DNA from: Thermoflexales bacterium
Lineage (GTDB): Bacteria; Chloroflexota; Anaerolineae; Fen-1058
DNA length: 7,461 nt
Reading direction: 5' to 3'
NCBI GenBank assembly: GCA_030834835.1
Contig: JAUQXD010001322.1
Location: 1-7,461, forward strand
In this document: positions 1 to 6,179 of the stretch, in pieces
Numbering within the stretch: the stretch's first letter is position 1
How the letters are laid out: each line of letters starts with the position of its first letter
The notes under the pieces: model-generated
Database searches by the model: none
What the model saw: the letters and a program-made list of their open reading frames with translations, nothing else
What the model was told of the DNA's origin: nothing
Program-made: the position numbers and the translations under genes

Positions 1-1
1 G

Positions 2-343
2 CCTGCGCTGCTGTTTGGCCTGATCGGCGCACTGATCGCGCTGCGTGACAAACAGCGGCGCGGCCTGACGGGGGCGATGCTGATGGGTTGCGGACTGTTT
101 GCCGCGTACTTGATCGCGCGCACGGACAATTACGGCGGCGAGGCGTGGGGCGCACGGTGGTTTGTACCGCTGGTGCCGCTGGTGTGGTACTACGTGCGTG
201 ATGCGTGGTGCGTGGCGCGTGAAAATCGCTGGCGGCCGGTGTGGTACGGCTTAGTCGTGTTGGCATTGATCGTGTCACTTCTGTCTGTGTTGCCGGGCCT
301 GCACGATGCATGGCGTGTCGTGCCGCCCATCGTGCGCTTGTAA
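2..343 (+). CDS. C-terminal part of a polytopic membrane protein, probably GT-C-like glycosyltransferase (5'-truncated)
   Basis: The frame is open from base 2 to a TAA stop at 341-343, giving 113 visible residues; the start lies upstream of the window. The fragment is strongly hydrophobic, with about four membrane segments: residues 2-14, 21-38, the stretch after the RWF at about 54-66, and 79-98. Between the second and third is 'NYGGEAWGARWFVPLVPL' (about residues 44-61). This resembles the 'GG..yG.R.f.P..Pl' signature seen near the C-terminus of many bacterial GT39/PMT-like membrane proteins, which suggests a lipid-linked sugar transferase. It lacks the C-terminal beta-sandwich domain of the next two genes. 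It reads the same way as the downstream cluster but is separated from it by 167 bp. The internal ATG at 77 is unlikely to be the start, because the same frame continues hydrophobic and uninterrupted to the window edge. The precise family is uncertain because the catalytic N-terminal half is missing. Confidence 0.72.
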   Translation, partial: PALLFGLIGALIALRDKQRRGLTGAMLMGCGLFAAYLIARTDNYGGEAWGARWFVPLVPLVWYYVRDAWCVARENRWRPVWYGLVVLALIVSLLSVLPGLHDAWRVVPPIVRL

Positions 344-346
344 AGT

Positions 347-457
347 CAGCAATTCTCAATTTGAGTTCTACATACAAGGCTGTCAGCCGAGCGGGCTTCC
401 ACGCCTGCGAAACCGGCGGCGTGGGAGCCGCCTCTGCTGCCAAAATGAGAATTGCTG
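347..457. repeat. Inverted-repeat element with nested hairpin in the only intergenic gap (MITE/REP-like candidate)
   Basis: The outer arms 347-363 (cagcaattctcaatttg) and 441-457 are reverse complements at 16 of 17 positions. Inside lies a second inverted repeat, 394-405 with 418-429 (12 bp, one G-T wobble, 12-nt loop), and an alternative short stem, ggcggc 415-420 with gccgcc 427-432. The hexamer gtaaag occurs directly repeated just outside the arms at 340-345 and 460-465, in the manner of a target duplication, but six bases could be chance. The stop codon of the upstream gene lies in the left hexamer. There is no T-run after the stem, so this is not a classical intrinsic terminator, although the transcript could fold and slow or protect the upstream mRNA end. 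No open frame inside it looks like a gene. The other half of the gap (458-510) holds the heptamer repeat and the promoter candidate. Confidence 0.65.
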
Positions 458-474
458 CTGTAAAGAGTGCTTGC

Positions 475-503
475 TTGACAATCAGCAATCAGAAATCAAC
501 AAT
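475..503 (+). promoter_or_regulatory. Candidate sigma-70-type promoter for the 511-2436 gene
   Basis: A perfect TTGACA is at 475-480, followed by 17 bp and AACAAT at 498-503 (4 of 6 matches to TATAAT). A transcript starting about 7 nt downstream would begin at about 510, directly at the ATG at 511, so the mRNA would be leaderless or nearly so. This fits the absence of a Shine-Dalgarno sequence before that ATG. Against it, the -10 match is weak and lies inside a 7-bp repeat that supplies the 'aat' triplets anyway. Confidence 0.4.
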
Positions 504-510
504 CCGCAAT
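480..510. repeat. Degenerate heptamer tandem repeat abutting the start codon
   Basis: Four 7-bp units follow in exact register: aatcagc (480-486), aatcaga (487-493), aatcaac (494-500) and aatccgc (501-507), then aat (508-510) directly before the ATG at 511. This resembles the short degenerate repeats scattered through intergenic regions of some Chloroflexota and cyanobacteria. It supports the view that coding begins at 511 rather than at the in-frame ATG at 445. Confidence 0.6.
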
Positions 511-2436
511 ATGCTCTGGCTCGCTATGCCCTCGCTGTTGGTCATCACGGCGTTGTGGTTTGACTGGCTGCCGGTGCTGCGTGGCAATAGCGAATGGCAG
601 TGGCCGCTGCGCGTCAACGTCGATCTGACGCGGGTCTTCATCCCATTGACGGCACTGACGCTGTATGCGGCGTCTGGCGCGTGGTGGCTGCGCAGGTTTG
701 AGCGCGAAACGGCTTCGCGCTCAAACCTGCGTGTCTTTCTGCTATTTCTGACGCTGGCCGCGCCCCTGATTCAACTGGCGCTGGCGGCTGGCGTGTCACG
801 CGTGCCACTGTTGGAATTCTTCGGGCCGACCGTGTCGGTGCATAACAGCGGTTATTTCACAACGGCGGTCGCGACGCCTGATCTGAATCAACTGTTAGCT
901 AACTATCCATCGATCATGCCGACGCTGCCCATTCACGCGCAGTCACATCCGCCCGGACCGGTGATCGTTCACTGGCTCAACTGGCAATTCTTCCGCGCCG
1001 TAGACCCGCTGGCGGATTCGATCGCCATGCCGCTGCGCACATTGCAATGTCACAATCCCGGTCTGATGGCGCTGGACAATGCGCAGATCGCCAGCGCAAC
1101 CGCTGGCATGCTGCTGCCGCTAATCGGCGGGCTGGCGGTGTGGCCGCTATATGCGTTTGGCAAACGTGTGGCCGGATCGAAAGCGGCGGTGATGACGGCG
1201 CTGCTGTTTCCCATCATGCCCCTGTTTGCGATGTGGCCCGCGCAGTGGGATCAGATTTACCCATTGCTGCTGCTGATCGGGCTGTATCTCGCGCACGTTG
1301 GGCTGGAGCACAACTCGCTATGGCGCATTTTTATCGCGGGTGTGCCGTTATCACTCGCGTCGTTTTTCAGCGTGGGTAACTTCGTATTGATGGCGATCGT
1401 CGGACTCTATGGCGCGGCGTGGCTCTGGTCACAACGCGAATCCCGCCGTCTGTCCGTCGCACATTCGGTCCATTTGTTCATCGTTTTTGCATTGGGCTGT
1501 GCATCGATCTGGATCGCGTATGCGCTGATCTATGGCGTTAATCCCATTGACGTGATCTCCATCGGTTCGCGGTTGGCCTGGGAATCGACCACTAGTCGTA
1601 GAGTGTATAGCCTGTGGCTGCTGTGGAATCCGATCGATTTCGCCACGTTTCTTGGTGTGCCGATCGTAGTCTTACTGCTGCTGAATGTCTCGCGGATTGT
1701 GAAACCTTCAGGTGTTCTCCGTCCCTTAACGATTGCGACCTTAGCGACATTCGTCATGCTCAATCTCTCCGGCATCGTTCGGGGCGAAGTTGGGCGATTG
1801 TGGATTTACTTCGGACCATTGCTGGCGCTAATTGTTGTTAAAGGGTCTAGAAACGCAGGGTGGGACGCACAGCCTGCCCAGGGTGATGTCATGACCACCA
1901 CACGTCTTGCTCATCCTGTGCCGCGTGCCGTCCAACCTGCTCTCCTCATTGGCTTGGTTTCACTTCAATTGCTCACGATGAACACACGCTGGTTGGTCAA
2001 TGATAGTTTCCTTGGCGAACCGCCGCCCCGTACTCCGAACTTTGTTGCACCCGAGCCCTCGATCAAATCGTACGCTTCATTCGATCATCAAATTGCGTTT
2101 CAGGGCTATGATGCGAAAGTGTCATCGGGTGTCGTGAATCTCACGCTCTATTGGCAGGCGTTGGCGCAGCCGCCGCATGCCTACACGGTCTTCGCGCACG
2201 TCTATGATGCAAACGGGCAGGCGGTCGGGCAACAGGATAATATGCCCGTGAATAATCAACTCCCGACCACGTGTTGGCGGCCCGGTGAATACGTGAGTGA
2301 TCCGTACACGATCGCGCTGATGGATGGCGCGCGCGGCCCGTTCACGATTGAGGTGGGCTTGTACCGATTAGAGACCGGCGACCGTTTGCCGCTGACTGAT
2401 GGAGCGGGGACGAGCGTTCGGCTGCAAGTGCCGTGA
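511..2436 (+). CDS. Polytopic GT-C-like membrane glycosyltransferase with C-terminal beta-sandwich domain (641 aa)
   Basis: Predicted integral membrane glycosyltransferase-like protein, probably moving a sugar from a polyprenyl-phosphate donor on the outer membrane face; the acceptor is unknown. About a dozen hydrophobic helices span residues 4-490. The first helices are followed by a long outer loop (about 100-195) with 'HNSGYFTTA' at 111-119 and 'HAQSHPPGP' at 142-150; an HPPG-type motif is typical of GT39-like proteins. 'RGEVGRLW' lies at 424-431. Residues about 515-641 form a soluble domain with 'LTLYWQA', 'TVFAHVYDANGQAVGQQD', 'WRPGEYV' and 'IEVGLYR', related to the end of the next gene. 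ATG 511 was chosen because the first helix starts there and the DNA just upstream is intergenic repeat; an in-frame ATG at 445 and an open frame back to 241 overlapping the previous gene are judged spurious. No clear ribosome site precedes 511. Residues 61-74 are encoded by a perfect palindrome, and residues 445-473 look like a low-conservation loop insert. The exact donor and catalytic residue are not identified. Confidence 0.82.
   Translation: MLWLAMPSLLVITALWFDWLPVLRGNSEWQWPLRVNVDLTRVFIPLTALTLYAASGAWWLRRFERETASRSNLRVFLLFLTLAAPLIQLALAAGVSRVPLLEFFGPTVSVHNSGYFTTAVATPDLNQLLANYPSIMPTLPIHAQSHPPGPVIVHWLNWQFFRAVDPLADSIAMPLRTLQCHNPGLMALDNAQIASATAGMLLPLIGGLAVWPLYAFGKRVAGSKAAVMTALLFPIMPLFAMWPAQWDQIYPLLLLIGLYLAHVGLEHNSLWRIFIAGVPLSLASFFSVGNFVLMAIVGLYGAAWLWSQRESRRLSVAHSVHLFIVFALGCASIWIAYALIYGVNPIDVISIGSRLAWESTTSRRVYSLWLLWNPIDFATFLGVPIVVLLLLNVSRIVKPSGVLRPLTIATLATFVMLNLSGIVRGEVGRLWIYFGPLLALIVVKGSRNAGWDAQPAQGDVMTTTRLAHPVPRAVQPALLIGLVSLQLLTMNTRWLVNDSFLGEPPPRTPNFVAPEPSIKSYASFDHQIAFQGYDAKVSSGVVNLTLYWQALAQPPHAYTVFAHVYDANGQAVGQQDNMPVNNQLPTTCWRPGEYVSDPYTIALMDGARGPFTIEVGLYRLETGDRLPLTDGAGTSVRLQVP
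691..731. repeat. Perfect 18-bp palindrome inside the coding sequence
   Basis: cgcaggtttgagcgcgaa at 691-708 is the exact reverse complement of 714-731, with a 5-nt spacer (acggc). Two further G-T pairs (690/732 and 689/733) could extend the RNA stem. It encodes residues 61-74 of the surrounding gene, a basic loop starting RRFERE between two membrane helices, where basic residues imply the cytoplasmic side. A perfect 18-bp match at 5-nt spacing is very unlikely by chance. It could be a REP-like element captured in frame. There is no T-run, so it is not an intrinsic terminator. Confidence 0.85.
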
Positions 2437-2442
2437 TATAAT
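2434..2442 (+). promoter_or_regulatory. Extended -10 promoter (TGATATAAT) for the 2452-4479 gene, formed on the upstream stop codon
   Basis: TATAAT at 2437-2442 is a perfect -10 hexamer, preceded by TG at 2434-2435 with one intervening base, which is the extended -10 layout TGnTATAAT. The TGA is the stop codon of the upstream gene. No good -35 is visible 16-18 bp upstream, but extended -10 promoters do not need one. Only nine bases separate TATAAT from the ATG at 2452, so the predicted start point (about 2449-2450) would give a leaderless or nearly leaderless mRNA. This agrees with the lack of a Shine-Dalgarno sequence there. Confidence 0.6.
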
Positions 2443-2451
2443 CGCGCTGAA

Positions 2452-4479
2452 ATGACCGCTGAAACTCGTTGGGTTGTGCCGCGCTCCATTGAAGTGCCCC
2501 TCGTGATCGCAATCGCGTTGATTGCGATCATTTTTCGCTTTGCGCAGTTCAATCAAGTGCCGCCCGGCCTGCATTACGATGAAGCCATCGACGCCAAACT
2601 CGCGCAGGAAATCCGATCGGGTGCAACGCCGATTTACTTTGAAGAAGGCTGGGGGCGCGAGCCGCTGTATCACTACCTAGTTGCGTTCACACTGAATTTC
2701 ACGCCCGATCCGACGACGGCGCTGCGAATAACCTCGGGTGTACTGGGGCTGATTCAACTGCTGGCGGCTTATGCGCTGTTCCGATCGCTGTTCGGCGTCC
2801 CGACGGCGCTGATCGGCGCGGCGTGGATCGCGGTGTTGTTCTGGACGGTTTCAACGTCGCGGGCAGGGTTGCGCAACATCACGCTGACGACGCTGACGAC
2901 GCTGACGGCGTGGGCATTCTGGCGGGTCTGGAGCGATGCAAGAAGCAGGATGCGAGATGCAGGAAGCAAGATGCAAGATGCCACGGGTGTATATCTCTTG
3001 CGTCCTGCATCGTGCATCCTGCCTGGGGTGTTGCTCGGTCTTACCGTCTACACGTATCAACCCAGCCGTGTGGTGCCGCTGATTTACCTTGTTTTCGTGG
3101 GTATTCTGAGCTTGCGACAGCGCTGGCTCATCAAACAGAACTGGCGGGCGTTGGCCGTGTTCTTCGGCGTGACGGTGATCGTGGCGCTGCCATTGATGGT
3201 GTTTCTCGCGACGCATCCGCAGGCCGAGACGAGCCGCGCCTTTCAAACGGAACCGATCCGCGCGCTGTTGAGCGGCAACTTTCAACCGGCCATCGATACT
3301 GCTGTAGCGACGCTGAAGATGTTCACATTCGACGGCGCGGGCGATCCGCAGATTTTGTACAACATCAGCGGCCGGCCCATCTTCATCGGATTGGGTTCGC
3401 TGCTGTTTTACCTCGGTCTGATCGTGTGCGTGTGGCGATGGAAAAAACCTGAGTACATGTTTATGCTGATCTGGCTGGGCATTACACTGCTGCCCAACCT
3501 GCTTACCGCGCCCGCGCCGTTTTTCTATCGCGCGATTGCGTCTCAGACGCCGGTGGCGTTGCTGCCCGCGATCGGCACTGTGGCGATCGGACAGTTAGTT
3601 CAGCGTGCGAATATAAGGAAGAGAATTGTGCTATCGGCAGGTGCGGTCACAATGAGCGCCATCCTTTCGCTGGGGCAAACCGCCGTGACCACGTGGCACG
3701 ATTACTTCGACGTGTGGGGGCACGATGCCGATGTGCGGTTTCAGTATTCGGCGGCGTTGACGGATATCGCGCACACGATCGAGGCTGCGCCCGATCAAAA
3801 CCCGGTGGCGATATCGAGTTACTTCATCGAAGACGCCGATCCCATCATCTTCGATCAGACGTTGAATCGCCGCGATGTATCGGTGCGGTGGTTCGACGCG
3901 CGGGAGGCGCTGATCGTGGCGGCGGATGCGACCGTGCAGCGGCTGGGCATTCCGTCGTTTACGCCACTCGACCCGATGCTAAGTGCTGCGTTCCTTGATA
4001 ACTCAGAACCAAGTGTGGCGACGAAAGACTTCAAACTGTATGCTTTCGACGCGGCGCAGTTCAGACGGAAGATCGAGGCGTGGACGTGCGCGGCTTGCCC
4101 GGTGACATTTAACGGCGACATCACATTGATCGGGCTTCAACACTCGATCGTCAATCAGACGCTGATTATCCAATCGGCGTGGCGAGTAGAGCGCGATGGG
4201 CAGCCCGGTTCGACGGCGATCTTTATGCACCTGATCGGTGCGGATGGGCAACCGGCGGCGCAGGACGATCAGTTGCACGTGCCGCGCCATGCCTGGCAAA
4301 CAGGCGATGAATTCGTGCAGGTACATCGCATTCCGTTGAGCGGTCTCTTAGCCGGCGCATATCCGCTGGAACTGGGCATCTACAATCGGGTGGACAAAGT
4401 CCGCTGGGGCGCGACGGATCGATCGGGTGCGGCGCTGGGCGATCACGTGTGCGCAGGTTCGATTGAGGTGTCGCCGTGA
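2452..4479 (+). CDS. GT39/PMT-like membrane glycosyltransferase with HYDE first-loop motif and C-terminal beta-sandwich (675 aa)
   Basis: Predicted GT-C-fold enzyme using a lipid-phosphate-linked sugar at the outer face of the membrane. Helix 1 is at residues 14-31, then an outer loop with 'PPGLHYDEA' (37-45); the D43-E44 pair sits where GT39/ArnT/PMT enzymes place catalytic acidic residues. 'GREPLYHY' follows at 68-75. Further helices run to about residue 412, with 'YTYQPSR' at 200-206, 'GDPQILYNISGRP' at 297-309, 'PAPFFYRAI' at 354-362 and 'TTWHDYFDVW' at 413-422. Residues 423-545 are a soluble outer region. Residues about 550-675 are a beta-sandwich with 'IFMHLIGADGQPAAQDD' and 'WQTGDEFV', matching the end of the preceding protein. 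Residues 162-192, in a basic inter-helix loop, are encoded by inverted heptamer arrays. The gene starts 15 bp after the upstream stop and overlaps the next start by 4 bp. It is a clear paralogue of the gene at 6158. Donor and acceptor are unknown; the family assignment is firm at fold level. Confidence 0.88.
   Translation: MTAETRWVVPRSIEVPLVIAIALIAIIFRFAQFNQVPPGLHYDEAIDAKLAQEIRSGATPIYFEEGWGREPLYHYLVAFTLNFTPDPTTALRITSGVLGLIQLLAAYALFRSLFGVPTALIGAAWIAVLFWTVSTSRAGLRNITLTTLTTLTAWAFWRVWSDARSRMRDAGSKMQDATGVYLLRPASCILPGVLLGLTVYTYQPSRVVPLIYLVFVGILSLRQRWLIKQNWRALAVFFGVTVIVALPLMVFLATHPQAETSRAFQTEPIRALLSGNFQPAIDTAVATLKMFTFDGAGDPQILYNISGRPIFIGLGSLLFYLGLIVCVWRWKKPEYMFMLIWLGITLLPNLLTAPAPFFYRAIASQTPVALLPAIGTVAIGQLVQRANIRKRIVLSAGAVTMSAILSLGQTAVTTWHDYFDVWGHDADVRFQYSAALTDIAHTIEAAPDQNPVAISSYFIEDADPIIFDQTLNRRDVSVRWFDAREALIVAADATVQRLGIPSFTPLDPMLSAAFLDNSEPSVATKDFKLYAFDAAQFRRKIEAWTCAACPVTFNGDITLIGLQHSIVNQTLIIQSAWRVERDGQPGSTAIFMHLIGADGQPAAQDDQLHVPRHAWQTGDEFVQVHRIPLSGLLAGAYPLELGIYNRVDKVRWGATDRSGAALGDHVCAGSIEVSP
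2935..3026. repeat. Two head-to-head heptamer arrays inside a coding loop
   Basis: Seven units of 7 bp with consensus GATGCAR run from 2935 to 2983 (gatgcaa, gaagcag, gatgcga, gatgcag, gaagcaa, gatgcaa, gatgcca). After a 15-bp gap, four units of the reverse-complement type follow at 2999-3026 (tgcgtcc, tgcatcg, tgcatcc, tgcctgg). The segments 2945-2969 and 2998-3022 are reverse complements at 22 of 25 positions. The tract encodes residues 162-192 of the surrounding glycosyltransferase. This basic loop is about 13 residues longer than in the paralogue at 6158. A unit length of 7 is not a multiple of three, yet the frame is intact. Confidence 0.82.
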
Positions 4480-4484
4480 TCGTC
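4438..4484 (+). promoter_or_regulatory. Possible mRNA hairpin enclosing the ribosome site and pairing the GTG start
   Basis: cgatcacg at 4440-4447 is the exact reverse complement of 4475-4482; one G-T pair and one more Watson-Crick pair extend it to 4438-4447 with 4475-4484. The stem contains the GTG start at 4476 and the stop of the upstream gene, and the 27-nt loop carries the Shine-Dalgarno sequence. A ribosome finishing the upstream gene would open it, which fits translational coupling. An eight-base core in a sequence rich in cgatc could be chance. Confidence 0.3.
4465..4470 (+). promoter_or_regulatory. Shine-Dalgarno sequence GAGGTG deciding the GTG start at 4476
   Basis: GAGGTG lies five bases before the GTG at 4476 and is complementary to the usual 16S rRNA tail. 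It is the best ribosome site in the window. It supports a GTG start overlapping the upstream stop rather than the next in-frame ATG (4548), which would remove the first membrane helix. Confidence 0.7.
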
Positions 4485-6161
4485 GTGCGCCGGATCGGGA
4501 TCGTGCTGTTGTATACGCTGGTCGCGCTCATCGCGCTGAATGCGCTGATGGCAAACTTCACCACAGCGATGCCGGGCATGGTGAAGCTGGAGCCGACCGA
4601 TACGATTCAGCCCTCGGAATTCGATATTTTCTATTGGAATTTGTGGTGGGTGAAGCACGCCGTCTTTGATTTGCACGTCAGCCCGTTGTACACCAACTAT
4701 GTGATCTATCCGTTCACCTCGCCGCTGGCGGGACACACGCTGGCGTTGTGGTGGGGCTTAGTGACTACGCCACTGCAAGATGCGATCGGTTTGACGCCAA
4801 CGTTCAATCTGGTTGTGCTCTTGACGTTTGTGCTGGCGGCGTCGAGCATGTATGCTTTTGCGCGGCGGCACGTGCGCTCGCAGAGCGTGGCCGTGCTGGC
4901 GGGGTTGATGTTTGCCTTCACACCGGCGATGGTGCATCGGGCGTCGCTGGGGCATCTGGATAAACTCTCGATCTTCTGGCTGCCGCTAGTGCTATTGTTG
5001 TGGGACAAGACGATCGAATCGCGGCGCTGGACGTGGGCGCTGGTGACAGGTGTGGCGATCTGGTTCGCGTGGCTCACCGATTTTCAACAGGCGATGTGGG
5101 CGCTGTTATTGCTTGGACCGTACATCATTTACACGGGTTTCGCCCGTTCGCAAAAACCTCGCACCGCTGTTGCATTGCGGCTGGTCGCGGTGATGTCAGC
5201 GGCATTCATCCTTCCGTCGTTGTTTGCGCCGCTGCCGCAGTTGTTGGCGGCGAATCAATTGAACTATCCGCCGGCGCGATTGGAAGACACGGCGTATTTT
5301 GCCTTTCCACTTCAGAATTTTCTGACCGGCAGTGACAACGGCGATTTTTCGATCGGGCAATTGCTGCCGATATTGACGGTGCTGTCAGTGCCATTCATAC
5401 GGCGCGATAGCCGTCGCTGGCTGTGGTTGATTGTCGCGCTGGGCGGTTTGATATTCGCGTTGGGGCCGTATGTGGATGTCAATGGTGCGCGCATCGATCT
5501 GCCGTATACGCTGCTGCATCGCCTGCTGGGCAATCAGTATCGCACGCCGATGCGGTTTTTGACGCCGGCCGTGCTGGCGCTGACCGTGTTGATCGCGCTG
5601 ACGCTGGATCACATGAATGATCGATTTAAGTTGGATAGCGTTCGACGGCGAGCCACAATCGTGACGCTGGGTTGTCTGTTCCTCTTCGACTATCGTCTAG
5701 CCGAGCCGTTCCCGATTACGATCATGCCGGACTATCAGGCTTATCACGACATCGCGGCTGCCCCCGGTGAGTTCGCGGTGTTGGAGGTACCGATCGGCGT
5801 GCGCAGCGGTTTTGCGATCGTGGGTCGCGGCGAAGTGCTGCAATACTACGCGCCGATCCATCAGCATCCAATTCCGTCCGGCTACCTGTCGCGCTTGCCG
5901 GGTGAGATCACCGATCGTTTCTACTTTGATCCGTTGTTGGGCGCACTGACGTTGTCACAGGCGTTGCCGCCGCAGGCGGAATTAGATGCGCGGCTGGGGC
6001 AACTGGTTCACGACTGGCACATCGGCTACGTGGTCTTGCACACCGAATTACTGGAAGCCGGTCGCGTGCGCTCGTTCCAGCGCTTGCTGGATCGGCAGCC
6101 CGCGTTAGAACGGGTCGGCGACGAAGGCCCGTTGATCGTCTACAAAGCGAGGTCGCCATGA
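4476..6161 (+). CDS. Polytopic GT-C-like membrane protein of a different subfamily (561 aa)
   Basis: Predicted multi-helix membrane protein with about eleven to twelve helices, the first at residues 7-27, and a soluble outer C-terminal part (about 411-561). The first outer loop has 'PSEFDIFYWNLWWVKHA' (46-62) and 'TNYVIYPFTSPLAGHTL' (73-89), then 'LGHLDKLSIFWLPL' (158-171) and 'WLTDFQQAMWALLL' (199-212). Next come 'FALGPYVDVNG' (327-337) and 'LLGNQYRTPMRF' (350-361). In the tail are 'VLEVPIGVRSG' (435-445) and 'YAPIHQHPIPSGYLSR' (458-473). This motif order is known to me from uncharacterised bacterial membrane proteins described as GT-C or YfhO-like; the E/D residues near 48-50 occupy the position of GT-C catalytic acids, but catalysis is an inference. 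It lacks the HxDE motif and beta-sandwich of its neighbours. The start is GTG, with a strong ribosome site. It overlaps both neighbours by 4 bp, so all three genes are probably co-translated and may serve one pathway. Confidence 0.82.
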   Translation: MIVVRRIGIVLLYTLVALIALNALMANFTTAMPGMVKLEPTDTIQPSEFDIFYWNLWWVKHAVFDLHVSPLYTNYVIYPFTSPLAGHTLALWWGLVTTPLQDAIGLTPTFNLVVLLTFVLAASSMYAFARRHVRSQSVAVLAGLMFAFTPAMVHRASLGHLDKLSIFWLPLVLLLWDKTIESRRWTWALVTGVAIWFAWLTDFQQAMWALLLLGPYIIYTGFARSQKPRTAVALRLVAVMSAAFILPSLFAPLPQLLAANQLNYPPARLEDTAYFAFPLQNFLTGSDNGDFSIGQLLPILTVLSVPFIRRDSRRWLWLIVALGGLIFALGPYVDVNGARIDLPYTLLHRLLGNQYRTPMRFLTPAVLALTVLIALTLDHMNDRFKLDSVRRRATIVTLGCLFLFDYRLAEPFPITIMPDYQAYHDIAAAPGEFAVLEVPIGVRSGFAIVGRGEVLQYYAPIHQHPIPSGYLSRLPGEITDRFYFDPLLGALTLSQALPPQAELDARLGQLVHDWHIGYVVLHTELLEAGRVRSFQRLLDRQPALERVGDEGPLIVYKARSP

Positions 6162-6179
6162 AGTCGTCGCGACCTCGCT
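6146..6179 (+). promoter_or_regulatory. Hairpin with the ATG start in its loop and the ribosome site in its stem
   Basis: agcgaggtcgc at 6146-6156 is the exact reverse complement of 6169-6179, with a 12-nt loop (6157-6168). The loop contains the overlapping ATG start (6158-6160) and TGA stop (6159-6161). The only Shine-Dalgarno-like sequence, GAGG at 6149-6152, is five bases before the ATG and is locked in the stem. In mRNA, initiation on the downstream gene should therefore need the ribosome translating the upstream gene to melt the stem, which is classical translational coupling. The bases also encode the end of one protein and the start of the next. Confidence 0.6.

Noticed and set aside
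394..429. Intrinsic terminator for the first gene
   Set aside because: The stem is good, but no run of T follows it and the loop is 12 nt; at best a weak structural element.
241..510. In-frame N-terminal extension of the 511-2436 gene back to 241, or to ATG 445
   Set aside because: It overlaps the end of the upstream gene, runs through the inverted-repeat element and the heptamer repeat, and reads as low-quality Cys/Ser/Arg-rich sequence; the hydrophobic family-like N-terminus begins at 511.
1039..1050. Perfect 12-bp palindrome acattgcaatgt
   Set aside because: A short palindrome without flanking structure or a second copy seen; it is expected by chance at about this length scale in a window of this size.
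2881..2910. Tandem 9-bp repeat (cgctgacga, three units)
   Set aside because: It encodes Thr/Leu in a membrane helix where the paralogue has the same length ('ITLPLLTTLTA'), so it is codon reuse in a conserved helix, not an expansion.
2823..3452. Long alternative-frame ORFs inside the glycosyltransferase genes, for example 2823-3452 on + and 2851-3285 on -
   Set aside because: They are shadows of the GC-rich coding frame: Arg/Cys/Ala-rich composition, no recognisable domains, and fully inside well-supported genes.
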